Source: Symsagittifera roscoffensis
Lineage: Eukaryota > Xenacoelomorpha > Acoela > Convolutidae
Reading direction: 5' to 3'
Length of the DNA: 27,992 bases
Assembly: GCF_963678635.1 (NCBI RefSeq)
Contig: NW_026971180.1
Coordinates: 1 to 27,992 of the forward strand
A model generated the notes under the pieces. The model searched no databases. It was given only the letters and a program-made list of their open reading frames with translations, and was not told the DNA's origin. This document shows, one piece after another, positions 1 to 9,990 of this stretch (positions are counted from its first letter, which is position 1; each line of letters opens with the position of its first letter). The position numbers were made by a program, and so were the translations under genes.

Positions 1-163
1 GCCAGCCTCTCCAATTTGACATTTTACGTCTCTTCTAAAGGCCCATTCTCTTGCTTAAATAATCTTAGCACATGTTGGAAAACCACCGGCAATATATAAC
101 GAGAACAAATATTTGGAGACAAATATTCTGACATTCTCAACAACTTGAATTTTTGTTCTATCA

Positions 164-610
164 AAAGTTTGTGAAAGTTTTACCTAATTTGTTAGATAAT
201 GTTAGACAATTGCACTTGACTTACGAATCTAGTATGAAAATATGACGTCTCAAATCTCTGTTGTTTTCGAGATATCGGAATTTTTATGATTTTTTCGAAA
301 AAGTCTTGATACTTTGAAATTTACAGAAAATTTTTTTCAAAAGTTTGTGAAATTTGCGACCATTTAATTAAAATGGCTGAAAAAATGTTGTCTCAAATCT
401 TTGTATTTTTTGAGATATCGCGATTTAAATAATTTTTCGAAAAATTCTTGATACTTAAAATTTAAAACGTTTTTCATTGATTTGAAATTTTTACCCATTT
501 GGAAAAATTGCTCTTAGACATTTGTACTAGGCTTGCAAATCAGGGCTGAAAATTTGAAATCTCAAATCCTAGTAGTTTTAGAGAAAATTTTAATAAACAT
601 TTAAAAACTT
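164..610. repeat. Diverged tandem repeat, about three units
   Basis: Three successive stretches follow the same order of words: a 'caaaagtttgtgaaa' or 'gatttgaaatttttaccc' opening, then 'gtctcaaatct' or 'atctcaaatcc', then 'gagatatcg' (units 1 and 2 only), then 'ttcgaaaaa.tcttgatact' (units 1 and 2). The units start near 164, 340 and 478, so the spacing is uneven (about 130-180 bp) and divergence is high. No coding potential is seen. It looks like an old satellite or the decayed edge of a repeat. Flanking bases 1-163 and 611-840 hold nothing I can identify except a short TTC run at 766-786. Confidence 0.45.
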
Positions 611-840
611 TTATTCACTAATAATTATAAAAAAACATATCATGAAGTTTTTTTATTGATATGCTTAATGGGTAGACTCTAAACGGACTCTAAAGGAAAT
701 TTGTTGCTCATATTGTTGGAATATTTTCTCCATTTCTTGTTTGTTAAAACTTATGGAGAAATAAATTCTTCTTCTTCTTTTTCTTGAAAATTTTCGAATC
801 TGCTAAGTCTAAAAAAATTTTTGAGACTTAAGGGTACAAT

Positions 841-3273
841 ATCACTGGTATCGACCGTGACACAAGATATGATTATGCGTGTTGGTCGTATTGATTAAAT
901 CTTCACAATATTTAGATATCTCTCAACTCGAGGTCAACAGCTTGACACTTTCTTGAGCGAATGAGGTTCAATTCAACGCACTCTTTACTTTTTTTAGTTT
1001 AGTAATTCGTCTGATTATAACAAATGTATCTTTTTAGTTTTTTATGGCACAGTCAACTGATTCAAGTTTGCGGGAAATCGATTTTTTCTGGCCAAACCCC
1101 AAATGGAACAACAAGTTTGATTAATTTCAGCTGCAAAAACAGCAAAACAACGAAGTTTTGACAGCTTGCAAAACTAACTGGTAGAAGAAAAACGACACTT
1201 ATGTGAACGCCCAGAGGAGCCAGAACTCGAACAGACATATAAGGTAACAGAGGTCAGAAAAAAGACGAAATGAAAATTTACAAAAACGCAAAAAAACGTC
1301 TTGGATAAAAAACGAAATCCGACTGCATGAAAAGATAAAAAGCGGCCAAAATACTCAGATCTGTATCAAGTTTAGTCCTCAAAACAGACGGCAAGCGCGT
1401 TAAAAAACCATAAATACCCGCGGTTAAAGATTTTGACTATCTAAGGTGCAAACTGTTCAATTGGAAACAAAACGATCTCAAATCGTACAAATAATTTTAG
1501 GTAGCAATTTCAGACTTAACAAAATTGTATGGCAACGTGGAATTTGCCAAACAAGACTGGAACACAAATGGCCATAAGTTTTAAAAATGGTCACTTGAAT
1601 GTATGTTCGGCATAGGAGGTTGTTGGTAAAGTTTGTGAATAAGCAGGTTGTTTCGCAAAACTGTAAATCTAAATCAAGAAAACCAGCACTGAAAATGTAA
1701 ATCGTCAGAATTGTCAATACATCCCAACGGGACGTAACATAACAGGTTTTCGCACCTTTGTTGGGTTGATGAAAGCGTGGTCTGAATATCGAAAAAGCGA
1801 CATTGACGACTACTAAAAACTATCTACAATGAAAACGGCTCGAAGATGAAGAAACCATTAAATTTAAAATAAGGTTGTGAAAATCCAAGCTAGTGTTTTT
1901 AGCAAGCCCAGTTAGATTTTCAAAAGGAAAAAATTCAAAACAAAAATTATGAGACCCATTTCGGAGACTTTTTTTTGTAGATAACTAGTTTAGAGCATTG
2001 TAAGCGGATTCATTGACAATAGAATCAACATATTGGGAAAAATCGTGATCAGAGTGCAATTCAAATGGTGTTTGTTGTGTGTGTGTGTCTGTGTGGGGGG
2101 ACCCCATTTTTCATAACCTCGCAACACAAACAAAACATAATCTGGAACAATAAACTGTCAAAGCTGAGTATTCAGTCAGTGACAATGCCTACAGCCGATA
2201 TGCAACAAGAGTCTTCCTGAATCGTGTCTGTCAAATGTAAATTAAGACCTTGTTTTAACTTGTACAAATATTGGATTTTTTTAAATACAAAAACAAGCTG
2301 TCGGACCCAAAACTTCATCTATTTTCAATGCCCGTTTAAGCCAACTCGAATCAAGAGTAGACGAGTTTCACAAAAATAAAAGTAAGAGGTGAAAAAAAAT
2401 TTAAAAAGATGAGAATAAACAGATATTCAAAAAATTTGTTAAACAAACAATTTTTTAAGAATGAAAACCAAATGCCAAACACGAATTAATCAATAACCAA
2501 TCACTGCAATTAACAACCAAAACTTCGACGTTTAGTGTAACAAATTGGACTTAAGGAATGCGTATATTCATTTAAAGTTGGGCAAAGTAACCAGAAAAAC
2601 CACTATGGTACTTTTCGCTTCTTAAACGACGTTTGTGGACTTGGCGATGAGCCCAGTCAACTCCAATGGGTCCAACGGGTCATGAAACTGCTTTTGAAAG
2701 TTATACTCTTCTCAAAAACAGAACTTAGGCGAATTTGTTGTAGCTTCCAAATTCGAAAAAAAACATGAGACCGTTATTAAAAAAGCAATGGATTACCATA
2801 AAAATTCAACCTGAATTGTTACAAAGCATAAACAATCGATAAATTACAAAATCATCTCGTTGAAAACCGAAGCCATGCCTAGCAGACTGAGAACTAGTTT
2901 TGAACAACGGGTCCTACTTTTGGGTCACCTACTCTTGGGTCACCATCGCTTTTGCAAAAACACCTCACGAAAAAAGTATTTGGCAGATGAGCGAGAAGTA
3001 GTATGGGCGACCAAACATGTTATTCATGACATGAATTTGTCTCACATTAATTATCACAAAATGCGGTAATTCTCAAACAGCTGGCTGCCGATTACTGCGT
3101 AATCAAACCCAATATTGCTCAACTGCTTCATAAAAGCTTTTTTATGGATGACTTTGTTCACTCGTTCAACGCGACACACGAGGCTAGAGACTCTACTACG
3201 CAACTAAAATCCTCCCTAAGACAGGGGATTCAACCTAACTAAGTTTGTATCTAACACTAATGACGCGATCTAT
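841..3273 (+). repeat. 2.43-kb tandem unit, copy 1 (BEL/Pao-derived)
   Basis: This is the first of three direct copies. It begins at 'atcactggtatcgaccgtg' and repeats from 3274 after 2433 bp. A GT/GGGG microsatellite lies at about 2068-2100. The last 200 bp encode a BEL/Pao reverse-transcriptase piece, annotated separately. The 69-codon + frame at 2860-3069 and the 79-codon - frame at 1478-1717 recur in every copy, but only because the DNA is duplicated. I recognise no family in them and do not call them genes. The upstream 2 kb may be decayed gag or leader, but I could not show that. Copy 1 differs from copies 2 and 3 at several bases that those two share. Confidence 0.85.
3069..3272 (+). 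pseudogene. BEL/Pao reverse transcriptase fragment, copy 1
   Basis: A frame opening with Ile-Leu-Lys-Gln-Leu reaches Phe-Met-Asp-Asp-Phe at 3141-3155. This is the family's catalytic Y/F-x-D-D box, where the two aspartates bind the metal ions for DNA synthesis. The following residues (His-Ser-Phe-Asn, Glu-Ala-Arg-Asp) fit the BEL/Pao palm. The frame then ends at a stop, and the expected continuation (Gly-Phe-Asn-Leu-Thr-Lys-Phe) sits in another frame. No fingers or early palm motifs are seen upstream, so the piece cannot encode a working polymerase. Confidence 0.7.
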
Positions 3274-5911
3274 ATCACTGGTATCGACCGTGACACAAGA
3301 TATGATTATGCGTGTTGGTCGTATTGATTAAATCTTCACAATATTTAGATATCTCTCAACTCGAGGTCAACAGCTTGACACTTTCTTGAGCGAATGAGGT
3401 TCAATTCAACGCACTCTTTACTTTTTTTAGTTTAGTAATTCGTCTGATTATAACAAATGTATCTTTTTAGTTTTTTATGGCACAGTCAACTGATTCAAGT
3501 TTGCGGGAAATCGATTTTTTCTGGCCAAACCCCAAATGGAACAACAAGTTTGATTAATTTCAGCTGCAAAAACAGCAAAACAACGAAGTTTTGACAGCTT
3601 GCAAGACTAACTGGTAGAAGAAAAACGACACTTATGTGAACGCCCAGAGGAGCCAGAACTCGAACAGACATATAAGGTAACAGAGGTCAGAAAAAAGACG
3701 AAATGAAAATTTACAAAAACGCAAAAAAACGTCTTGGATAAAAAACGAAATCCGACTGCATGAAAAGATAAAAAGCGGCCAAAATACTCAGATCTGTATC
3801 AAGTTTAGTCCTCAAAACAGACGGCAAGCGCGTTAAAAAACCATAAATACCCGCGGTTAAAGATTTTGACTATCTAAGGTGCAAACTGTTCAATTGGAAA
3901 CAAAACGATCTCAAATCGTACAAATAATTTTAGGTAGCAATTTCAGACTTAACAAAATTGTATGGCAACGTGGAATTTGCCAAACAAGACTGGAACACAA
4001 ATGGCCATAAGTTTTAAAAATGGTCACTTGAATGTATGTTCGGCATAGGAGGTTGTTGGTAAAGTTTGTGAATAAGCAGGTTGTTTCGCAAAACTGTAAA
4101 TCTAAATCAAGAAAACCAGCACTGAAAATGTAAATCGTCAGAATTGTCAATACAACCCAACGGGACGTAACATAACAGGTTTTCGCACCTTTGTTGGGTT
4201 GATGAAAGCGTGGTCTGAATATCGAAAAAGCGACATTGACGACTACTAAAAACTATCTACAATGAAAACGGCTCGAAGATGAAGAAACCATTAAATTTAA
4301 AATAAGGTTGTGAAAATCCAAGCTAGTGTTTTTAGCAAGCCCAGTTAGATTTTCATTAGGAAAAAATTCAAAACAAAAATTATGAGACCCATTTCGGAGA
4401 CTTTTTTTTGTAGATAACTAGTTTAGAGCATTGTAAGCGGATTCATTGACAATAGAATCAACATAATGGGAAAAATCGTGATCAGAGTGCAATTCAAATG
4501 GTGTTTGTTGTGTGTGTGGGTCTGTGTGGGGGGACCCCATTTTTCATAACCTCGCAACACAAACAAAACATAATCTGGAACAATAAACTGTCAAAGCTGA
4601 GTATTCAGTCAGTGACAATGCCTACAGCCGATATGCAACAAGAGTCTTCCTGAATCGTGTCTGTCAAATGTAAATTAAGACCTTGTTTTAACTTGTACAA
4701 ATATTGGATTTTTTTAAATACAAAAACAAGCTGTCGGACCCAAAACTTCATCTATTTTCAATGCCCGTTTAAGCCAACTCGAATCAAGAGTAGACGAGTT
4801 TCACAAAAATAAAAGTAAGAGGTGAAAAAAAATTAAAAAAGATGAGAATAAACAGATATTCAAAAAATTTGTTAAACAAACAATTTTTTAAGAATGAAAA
4901 CCAAATGCCAAACACGAATTAATCAATAACCAATCACTGCAATTAACAACCAAAACTTCGACGTTTAGTGTAACAAATTGGACTTAAGGAATGCGTATAT
5001 TCATTTAAAGTTGGGCAAAGTAACCAGAAAAACCACTATGGTACTTTTCGCTTCTTAAACGACGTTTGTGGACTTGGCGATGAGCCCAGTCAACTCCAAT
5101 GGGTCCAACGGGTCATGAAACTGCTTTTGAAAGTTATACTCTTCTCAAAAACAGAACTTAGGCGAATTTGTTGTAGCTTCCAAATTCGAAAAAAAAACAT
5201 GAGACCGTTATTAAAAAAGCAATGGATTACCATAAAAATTCAACCTGAATTGTTACAAAGCATAAACAATCGATAAATTACAAAATCATCTCGTTGAAAA
5301 CCGAAGCCATGCCTAGCAGACTGAGAACTAGTTTTGAACAACGGGTCCTACTTTTGGGTCACCTACTCTTGGGTCACCATCGCTTTTGCAAAAACACCTC
5401 ACGAAAAAAGTATTTGGCAGATGAGCGAGAAGTAGTATGGGCGACCAAACATGTTATTCATGACATGAATTTGTCTCACATTAATTATCACAAAATGCGG
5501 TAATTCTCAAACAGCTGGCTGCCGATTACTGCGTAATCAAACCCAATATTGCTCAACTGCTTCATAAAAGCTTTTTTATGGATGACTTTGTTCACTCGTT
5601 CAACACGACACACGAGGCTAGAGACTCTACTACGCAACTAAAATCCTCCCTAAGACAGGGGATTCAACCTAACTAAGTTTGTATCTAACACTAATGACGC
5701 GATCTACTCCATTGATGGATGCGAAGTTTCTAGTAACGCTACAGTGCATCGGGTCCTGGGGGACAAATGCTACACAACTGACGATACGATATTCGTGCAA
5801 CCAACAACCAAGGTAACTAATACTACATCATTTACACTCCGAACAGTTCTCTCTACAGTAGCAAGAATTTTTGACCCCTTAGGTATCCTAGCGCCGTTTG
5901 TCATAATCAGA
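3274..5911 (+). repeat. 2.43-kb tandem unit, copy 2, with extra pol sequence
   Basis: This copy matches 841-3273 almost base for base, including the GT microsatellite and the frameshifted RT piece. It then runs about 200 bp further into BEL/Pao pol (5705-5905) than copy 1 did. It stops abruptly inside the sequence that reads on normally at 8390 in the third copy. Copies 1 and 2 therefore have different right-hand breakpoints, so they did not arise from one duplication with fixed ends. The join to copy 3 carries a short inverted insertion (see findings). Confidence 0.85.
5503..5905 (+). pseudogene. BEL/Pao reverse transcriptase fragment, copy 2
   Basis: Same content as the copy 1 fragment, with Phe-Met-Asp-Asp-Phe at 5575-5589 and the same frameshift about 85 bases later. 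It extends into the connection domain as far as Leu-Ala-Pro-Phe-Val before the duplication junction cuts it off. The shared frameshift shows the gene was already broken before it was duplicated. Confidence 0.7.
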
Positions 5912-8390
5912 TAGTAATTCGTCTGATTATAACAAATGTATCTTTTTAGTTTTTTATGGCACAGTCAACTGATTCAAGTTTGCGGGAAATCGATTTTTTC
6001 TGGCCAAACCCCAAATGAAACAACAAGTTTGATTAATTTCAGCTGCAAAAACAGCAAAACAACGAAGTTTTGACAGCTTGCAAGACTAACTGGTAGAAGA
6101 AAAACGACACTTATGTGAACACCCAGAGGAGCCAGAACTCGAACAGACATATAAGGTAACAGAGGTCAGAAAAAAGACGAAATGAAAATTTACGAAAACG
6201 CAAAAAAACGTCTTGGATAAAAAACGAAATCCGAATGCATGAAAAGATAAAAAGCGGCCAAAATACTCAGATCTGTATCAAGTTCAGTCCTCAAAACAGA
6301 CGGCAAGCGCGTTAAAAAACCATAAATACCCGCGGTTAAAGATTTTGACTATCTAAGGTGCAAACTGTTCAATTGGAAACAAAACGATCTCAAATCGTAC
6401 AAATAATTTTAGGTAGCAATTTCAGACTTAACAAAATTGTATGGCAACGTGGAATTTGCCAAACAAGACTGGAACACAAATGGCCATAAGTTTTAAAAAT
6501 GGTCACTTGAATGTATGTTCGGCATAGGAGGTTGTTGGTAAAGTTTGTGAATAAGCAGGTTGTTTCGCAAAACTGTAAATCTAAATCAAGAAAACCAGCA
6601 CTGAAAATGTAAATCGTCAGAATTGTCAATACAACCCAACGGGACGTAACATAACAGGTTTTCGCACCTTTGTTGGGTTGATGAAAGCGTGGTCTGAATA
6701 TCGAAAAAGCGACATTGACGACTACTAAAAACTATCTACAATGAAAACGGCTCGAAGATGAAGAAACCATTAAATTTAAAATAAGGTTGTGAAAATCCAA
6801 GCTAGTGTTTTTAGCAAGCCCAGTTAGATTTTCATAAGGAAAAAATTCAAAACAAAAATTATGAGACCCATTTCGGAGACTTTTTTTTGTAGATAACGAT
6901 AACTAGTTTAGAGCATTGTAAGCGGATTCATTGACAATAGAATCAACATAATGGGAAAAATCGTGATCAGAGTGCAATTCAAATGGTGTTTGTTGTGTGT
7001 GTGGGTCTGTGTGGGGGGACCCCATTTTTCATAACCTCGCAACACAAACAAAACATAATCTGGAACAATAAACTGTCAAAGCTGAGTATTCAGTCAGTGA
7101 CAATGCCTACAGCCGATATGCAACAAGAGTCTTCCTGAATCGTGTCTGTCAAATGTAAATTAAGACCTTGTTTTAACTTGTACAAATATTGGATTTTTTT
7201 AAATACAAAAACAAGCTGTCGGACCCAAAACTTCATCTATTTTCAGTGCCCGTTTAAGCCAACTCGAATCAAGAGTAGACGAGTTTCACAAAAATAAAAG
7301 TAAGAGGTGAAAAAAAATTAAAAAAGATGAGAATAAACAGATATTCAAAAAATTTGTTGAACAAACAATTTTTTAAGAATGAAAACCAAATGCCAAACAC
7401 GAATTAATCAATAACCAATCACTGCAATTAACAACCAAAACTTCGACGTTTAGTGTAACAAATTGGACTTAAGGAATGCGTATATTCATTTAAAGTTGGG
7501 CAAAGTAACCAGAAAAACCACTATGGTACTTTTCGCTTCTTACACGACGTTTGTGGACTTGGCGATGAGCCCAGTCAACTCCAATGGGTCCAACGGGTCA
7601 TGAAACTGCTTTTGAAAGTTATACTCTTCTCAAAAACAGAACTTAGGCGAATTTGTTGTAGCTTCCAAATTCGAAAAAAAACATGAGACCGTTATAAAAA
7701 AAGCAATGGATTACCAAAAAAATTCAACCTGAATTGTTACAAAGCATAAACGTTCGATAAATTACAAAATCATCTCGTTGAAAACCGAAGCCATGCCTAG
7801 CAGACTGAGAACTAGTTTTGAACAACGGGTCCTACTTTTGGGTCACCTACTCTTGGGTCACCATCGCTTTTGCAAAAACACCTCACGAAAAAAGTATTTG
7901 GCAGATGAGCGAGAAGTAGTATGGGCGACCAAACATGTTATTCATGACATGAATTTGTCTCACATTAATTATCACAAAATGCGGTAATTCTCAAACAGCT
8001 GGCTGCCGATTACTGCGTAATCAAACCCAATATTGCTCAACTGCTTCATAAAAGCTTTTTTATGGATGACTTTGTTCACTCGTTCAACACGACACACGAG
8101 GCTAGAGACTCTACTACGCAACTAAAATCCTCCCTAAGACAGGGGATTCAACCTAACTAAGTTTGTATCTAACACTAATGACGCGATCTACTCCTCTGAT
8201 GGATGCGAAGTTTCTAGTAACGCTACAGTGCATCGGGTCCTGGGGGACAAATGCTACACAACTGACGATACGATATTCGTGCAACCAACAACCAAGGTAA
8301 CTAATACTACATCATTTACACTCCGAACAGTTCTCTCTACAGTAGCAAGAATTTTTGACCCCTTAGGTATCCTAGCGCCGTTTGTCATAA
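5912..8390 (+). repeat. 2.48-kb tandem unit, copy 3, continuous with the pol gene
   Basis: The homology starts at 'tagtaattcgtctgatt', which is internal position 1000 of copy 1, so about 160 bp of the unit's left end is missing. It carries private changes such as an extra 'gataac' near 6895-6902 and 'aacgttcgat' near 7750. It shares 'tgtgtgggtctgtg' and 'aacataatggg' with copy 2 against copy 1. It reads directly into the remaining BEL/Pao pol sequence at 8390, so it is the copy still attached to the rest of the element. Confidence 0.85.
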
Positions 8391-8680
8391 CATTCAAAAT
8401 TCTTCTGCAAAACCTGTGGAAAACTGGTATCTCTTGGGACGAAACCGTGCGCAGTGACTTTGTTCCGATAATTGACAAATGGTTCGACCAATCAAAACAA
8501 GTCCCCCCTGTGAGGCTGCTGCGCTTACTGGGACCACAGCTGTCACCTAGTGATATACAGCTTCATGCTTTCCGCGACGTGTCGCAAGACGCAATGGCTA
8601 CGTATATCTACTTCCGAACTGCATGTAGCTCTGGCATACACGCTACTTTTATGATTGGCAGAAAAGAACACAGGTAGAAT
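7987..8680 (+). pseudogene. BEL/Pao RT end and RT-RNase H connection
   Basis: Phe-Met-Asp-Asp-Phe lies at 8059-8073. The first frame stops at 8158-8160. The matching protein continues in the next frame from about 8141 to 8677, through Phe-Asn-Leu-Thr-Lys-Phe, His-Arg-Val-Leu-Gly and then the family signature Val-Ala-Arg-Ile-Phe-Asp-Pro-Leu-Gly with Leu-Ala-Pro-Phe-Val. Near 8571 the start of RNase H reads Phe-Arg-Asp-Val-Ser, where BEL elements usually have Phe-x-Asp-Ala-Ser. The Met at 8228 is internal and not a real start. The stretch 8228-8677 is the longest open frame left in the element. Confidence 0.8.
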
Positions 8681-8694
8681 CATTGAACTAAGAG

Positions 8695-9083
8695 AGCATT
8701 CCGAAACTGGAATTACAAGCAGCCCTTATCGGTGCTCGGCTGTTCAAGTTTGCTTCTGATGAAATGCAAATAAAGCCCCACTCCCTTCACTTTTGGACAG
8801 AAAGCTCTGTTTTGCCTGGATCGCATCATCTGGTAAACTGAAAACTTAATGCTCAAACAGAGTTGGTAGAATACTTACTTTAAGCAAAGCCGAACAATGG
8901 AAACACATTCCTGGTAGACTCAACCCAGCAGACAGTGCTACACGGGGAATTGAACTTAAAGACGTAGCAAAGCTCTGTTTGGATGCAGCACAATTTCTAC
9001 TCAACAAGGAGCCTACTTGGGGGTCAACGAAACAATGGAACGAAGTAATGATACAACGGTTGGCCCCCCAACTACACTCTTAA
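8695..9083 (+). pseudogene. BEL/Pao RNase H remnant
   Basis: A frame from about 8707 to 8841 reads Leu-Glu-Leu-Gln-Ala-Ala then Phe-Trp-Thr-Glu-Ser at 8791-8805. Family members have Trp-Thr-Asp-Ser there, and that aspartate is catalytic, so the RNA-cutting site appears altered (GAA at 8800-8802). A second frame from about 8856 to 9083 gives Gln-Trp-Lys-His-Ile-Pro-Gly and Leu-Asn-Pro-Ala-Asp, the usual end of the domain. There is a frameshift between the two. I infer loss of function. Confidence 0.7.
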
Positions 9084-9259
9084 TCGATTCTTCCCAGTTT
9101 TCAAACTGGTTTCGATTAGTTCGGGTCACCGCTCGGTTTATAGTTTTTGTCGATACATTGAAGGGAAACAGTAAACGTTCCGCCACTATGGAAGACCTAG
9201 AAGAAGCTAAGTTTCTCCTTCATCAACAATCCCAGCAAGAAACCATTGGTGACAGCTAA
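9017..9259 (+). pseudogene. BEL/Pao pre-integrase segment
   Basis: The frame contains Phe-Ser-Asn-Trp-Phe-Arg-Leu-Val-Arg-Val-Thr-Ala, then Met-Glu-Asp-Leu-Glu-Glu-Ala-Lys and a Gln-rich end. This matches the conserved BEL/Pao stretch between RNase H and integrase, usually of the form FSxWxRLxRVTAW followed by an acidic helix. It overlaps the tail of the RNase H frame by 67 bases in another frame. That reflects a frameshift, not two genes. Confidence 0.6.
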
Positions 9260-9301
9260 AACCAACAACGAACCAAGCAGCAAGTTGACAACAAAGACAA
9301 A

Positions 9302-9990
9302 GTGCAACAGTTGTCACCTTTTCTCGACAACGGTATTATTCGCGCGCGAAGACGACTATGAAACTAACCTTTACCGGACGCAACAAAGCATCCAATAATT
9401 CTTAACGCGAATTACATTCGCAACTACATGCAACAGAGTTTTGTCATCATTGGGCTCCGAAAAACACTCAGACAGATAAGACTTAACTGCTTTCTCTGCA
9501 GAAGATTCCAAGGCAAAGGGCTACATCCACTCATGGCCGACTTGCCGCCAACTTGTTTCGACGATCCGTCAGACAATTCATTCCCGTTCAAAAATAGAGG
9601 AATTGACTACATCGGGCCATTCTACATCGCAACAAAGGATACAACTGAAAAAAGCTATATTGCCTTTTCACATGCCTCTCTACTCGCACGGTTCACCTGG
9701 AATCGACAGTGAACCTTACTATCAACAACTGCATAACGGCAATTAGGTGTTTCATGTCTAGGAGAGGCACACCTAAGCTTTTGATATCTGACAACGCTAC
9801 TTACTTCGTCGGCGTCCGTAAACAAGTACGCTAAGAACCAATTAACTTCAACGAAACCACCCAAACTGAAACGCTACAAATCCACAATGTCGAATGGCGC
9901 CTAAAACCTCCGGCTGCTCCCCATTTTGGCGGCGTGTGGGAGCGGCTCGTATCAAAGACAAAACAAGCATTCTTACTAAATCTCGGTTCA
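9302..9990 (+). pseudogene. BEL/Pao integrase, catalytic triad retained but frame broken
   Basis: Integrase would join the element's cDNA to host DNA. Leu-Ser-Pro-Phe-Leu-Asp opens the domain at about 9311. The zinc-binding part keeps its Cys pair (Cys-Phe-Leu-Cys near 9491) but lacks the His half, apparently deleted near 9430. The DDE core is visible: Asp in Gly-Ile-Asp-Tyr-Ile-Gly-Pro at 9605-9607, Asp in Ser-Asp-Asn-Ala-Thr at 9790-9792, and Glu in Gly-Val-Trp-Glu-Arg at 9940-9942. The reading frame shifts near 9675 and there is a TAA at 9832-9834. All three acidic residues survive, but the protein cannot be made in one piece. Confidence 0.8.

Noticed and set aside
1478-1717. 79-codon minus-strand frame repeated at 3911-4150 and 6390-6629 with identical sequence
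   Set aside because: Identity between copies follows from the tandem DNA duplication, not from selection on a protein. No motif was recognised and it lies opposite a + strand retroelement.
2068-2100. GT-rich stretch as a regulatory or telomere-like sequence
   Set aside because: It is a simple GT microsatellite inside the duplicated unit, with small length differences between copies.
2860-3069. 69-codon plus-strand frame repeated in all three units
   Set aside because: The same argument applies: it is preserved only because the units are young duplicates. It has no recognised domain and ends directly where the RT fragment begins in the same region.
8254-8478. 74-codon minus-strand frame
   Set aside because: It is the antisense shadow of the BEL/Pao connection domain, which has clear family motifs on the + strand.
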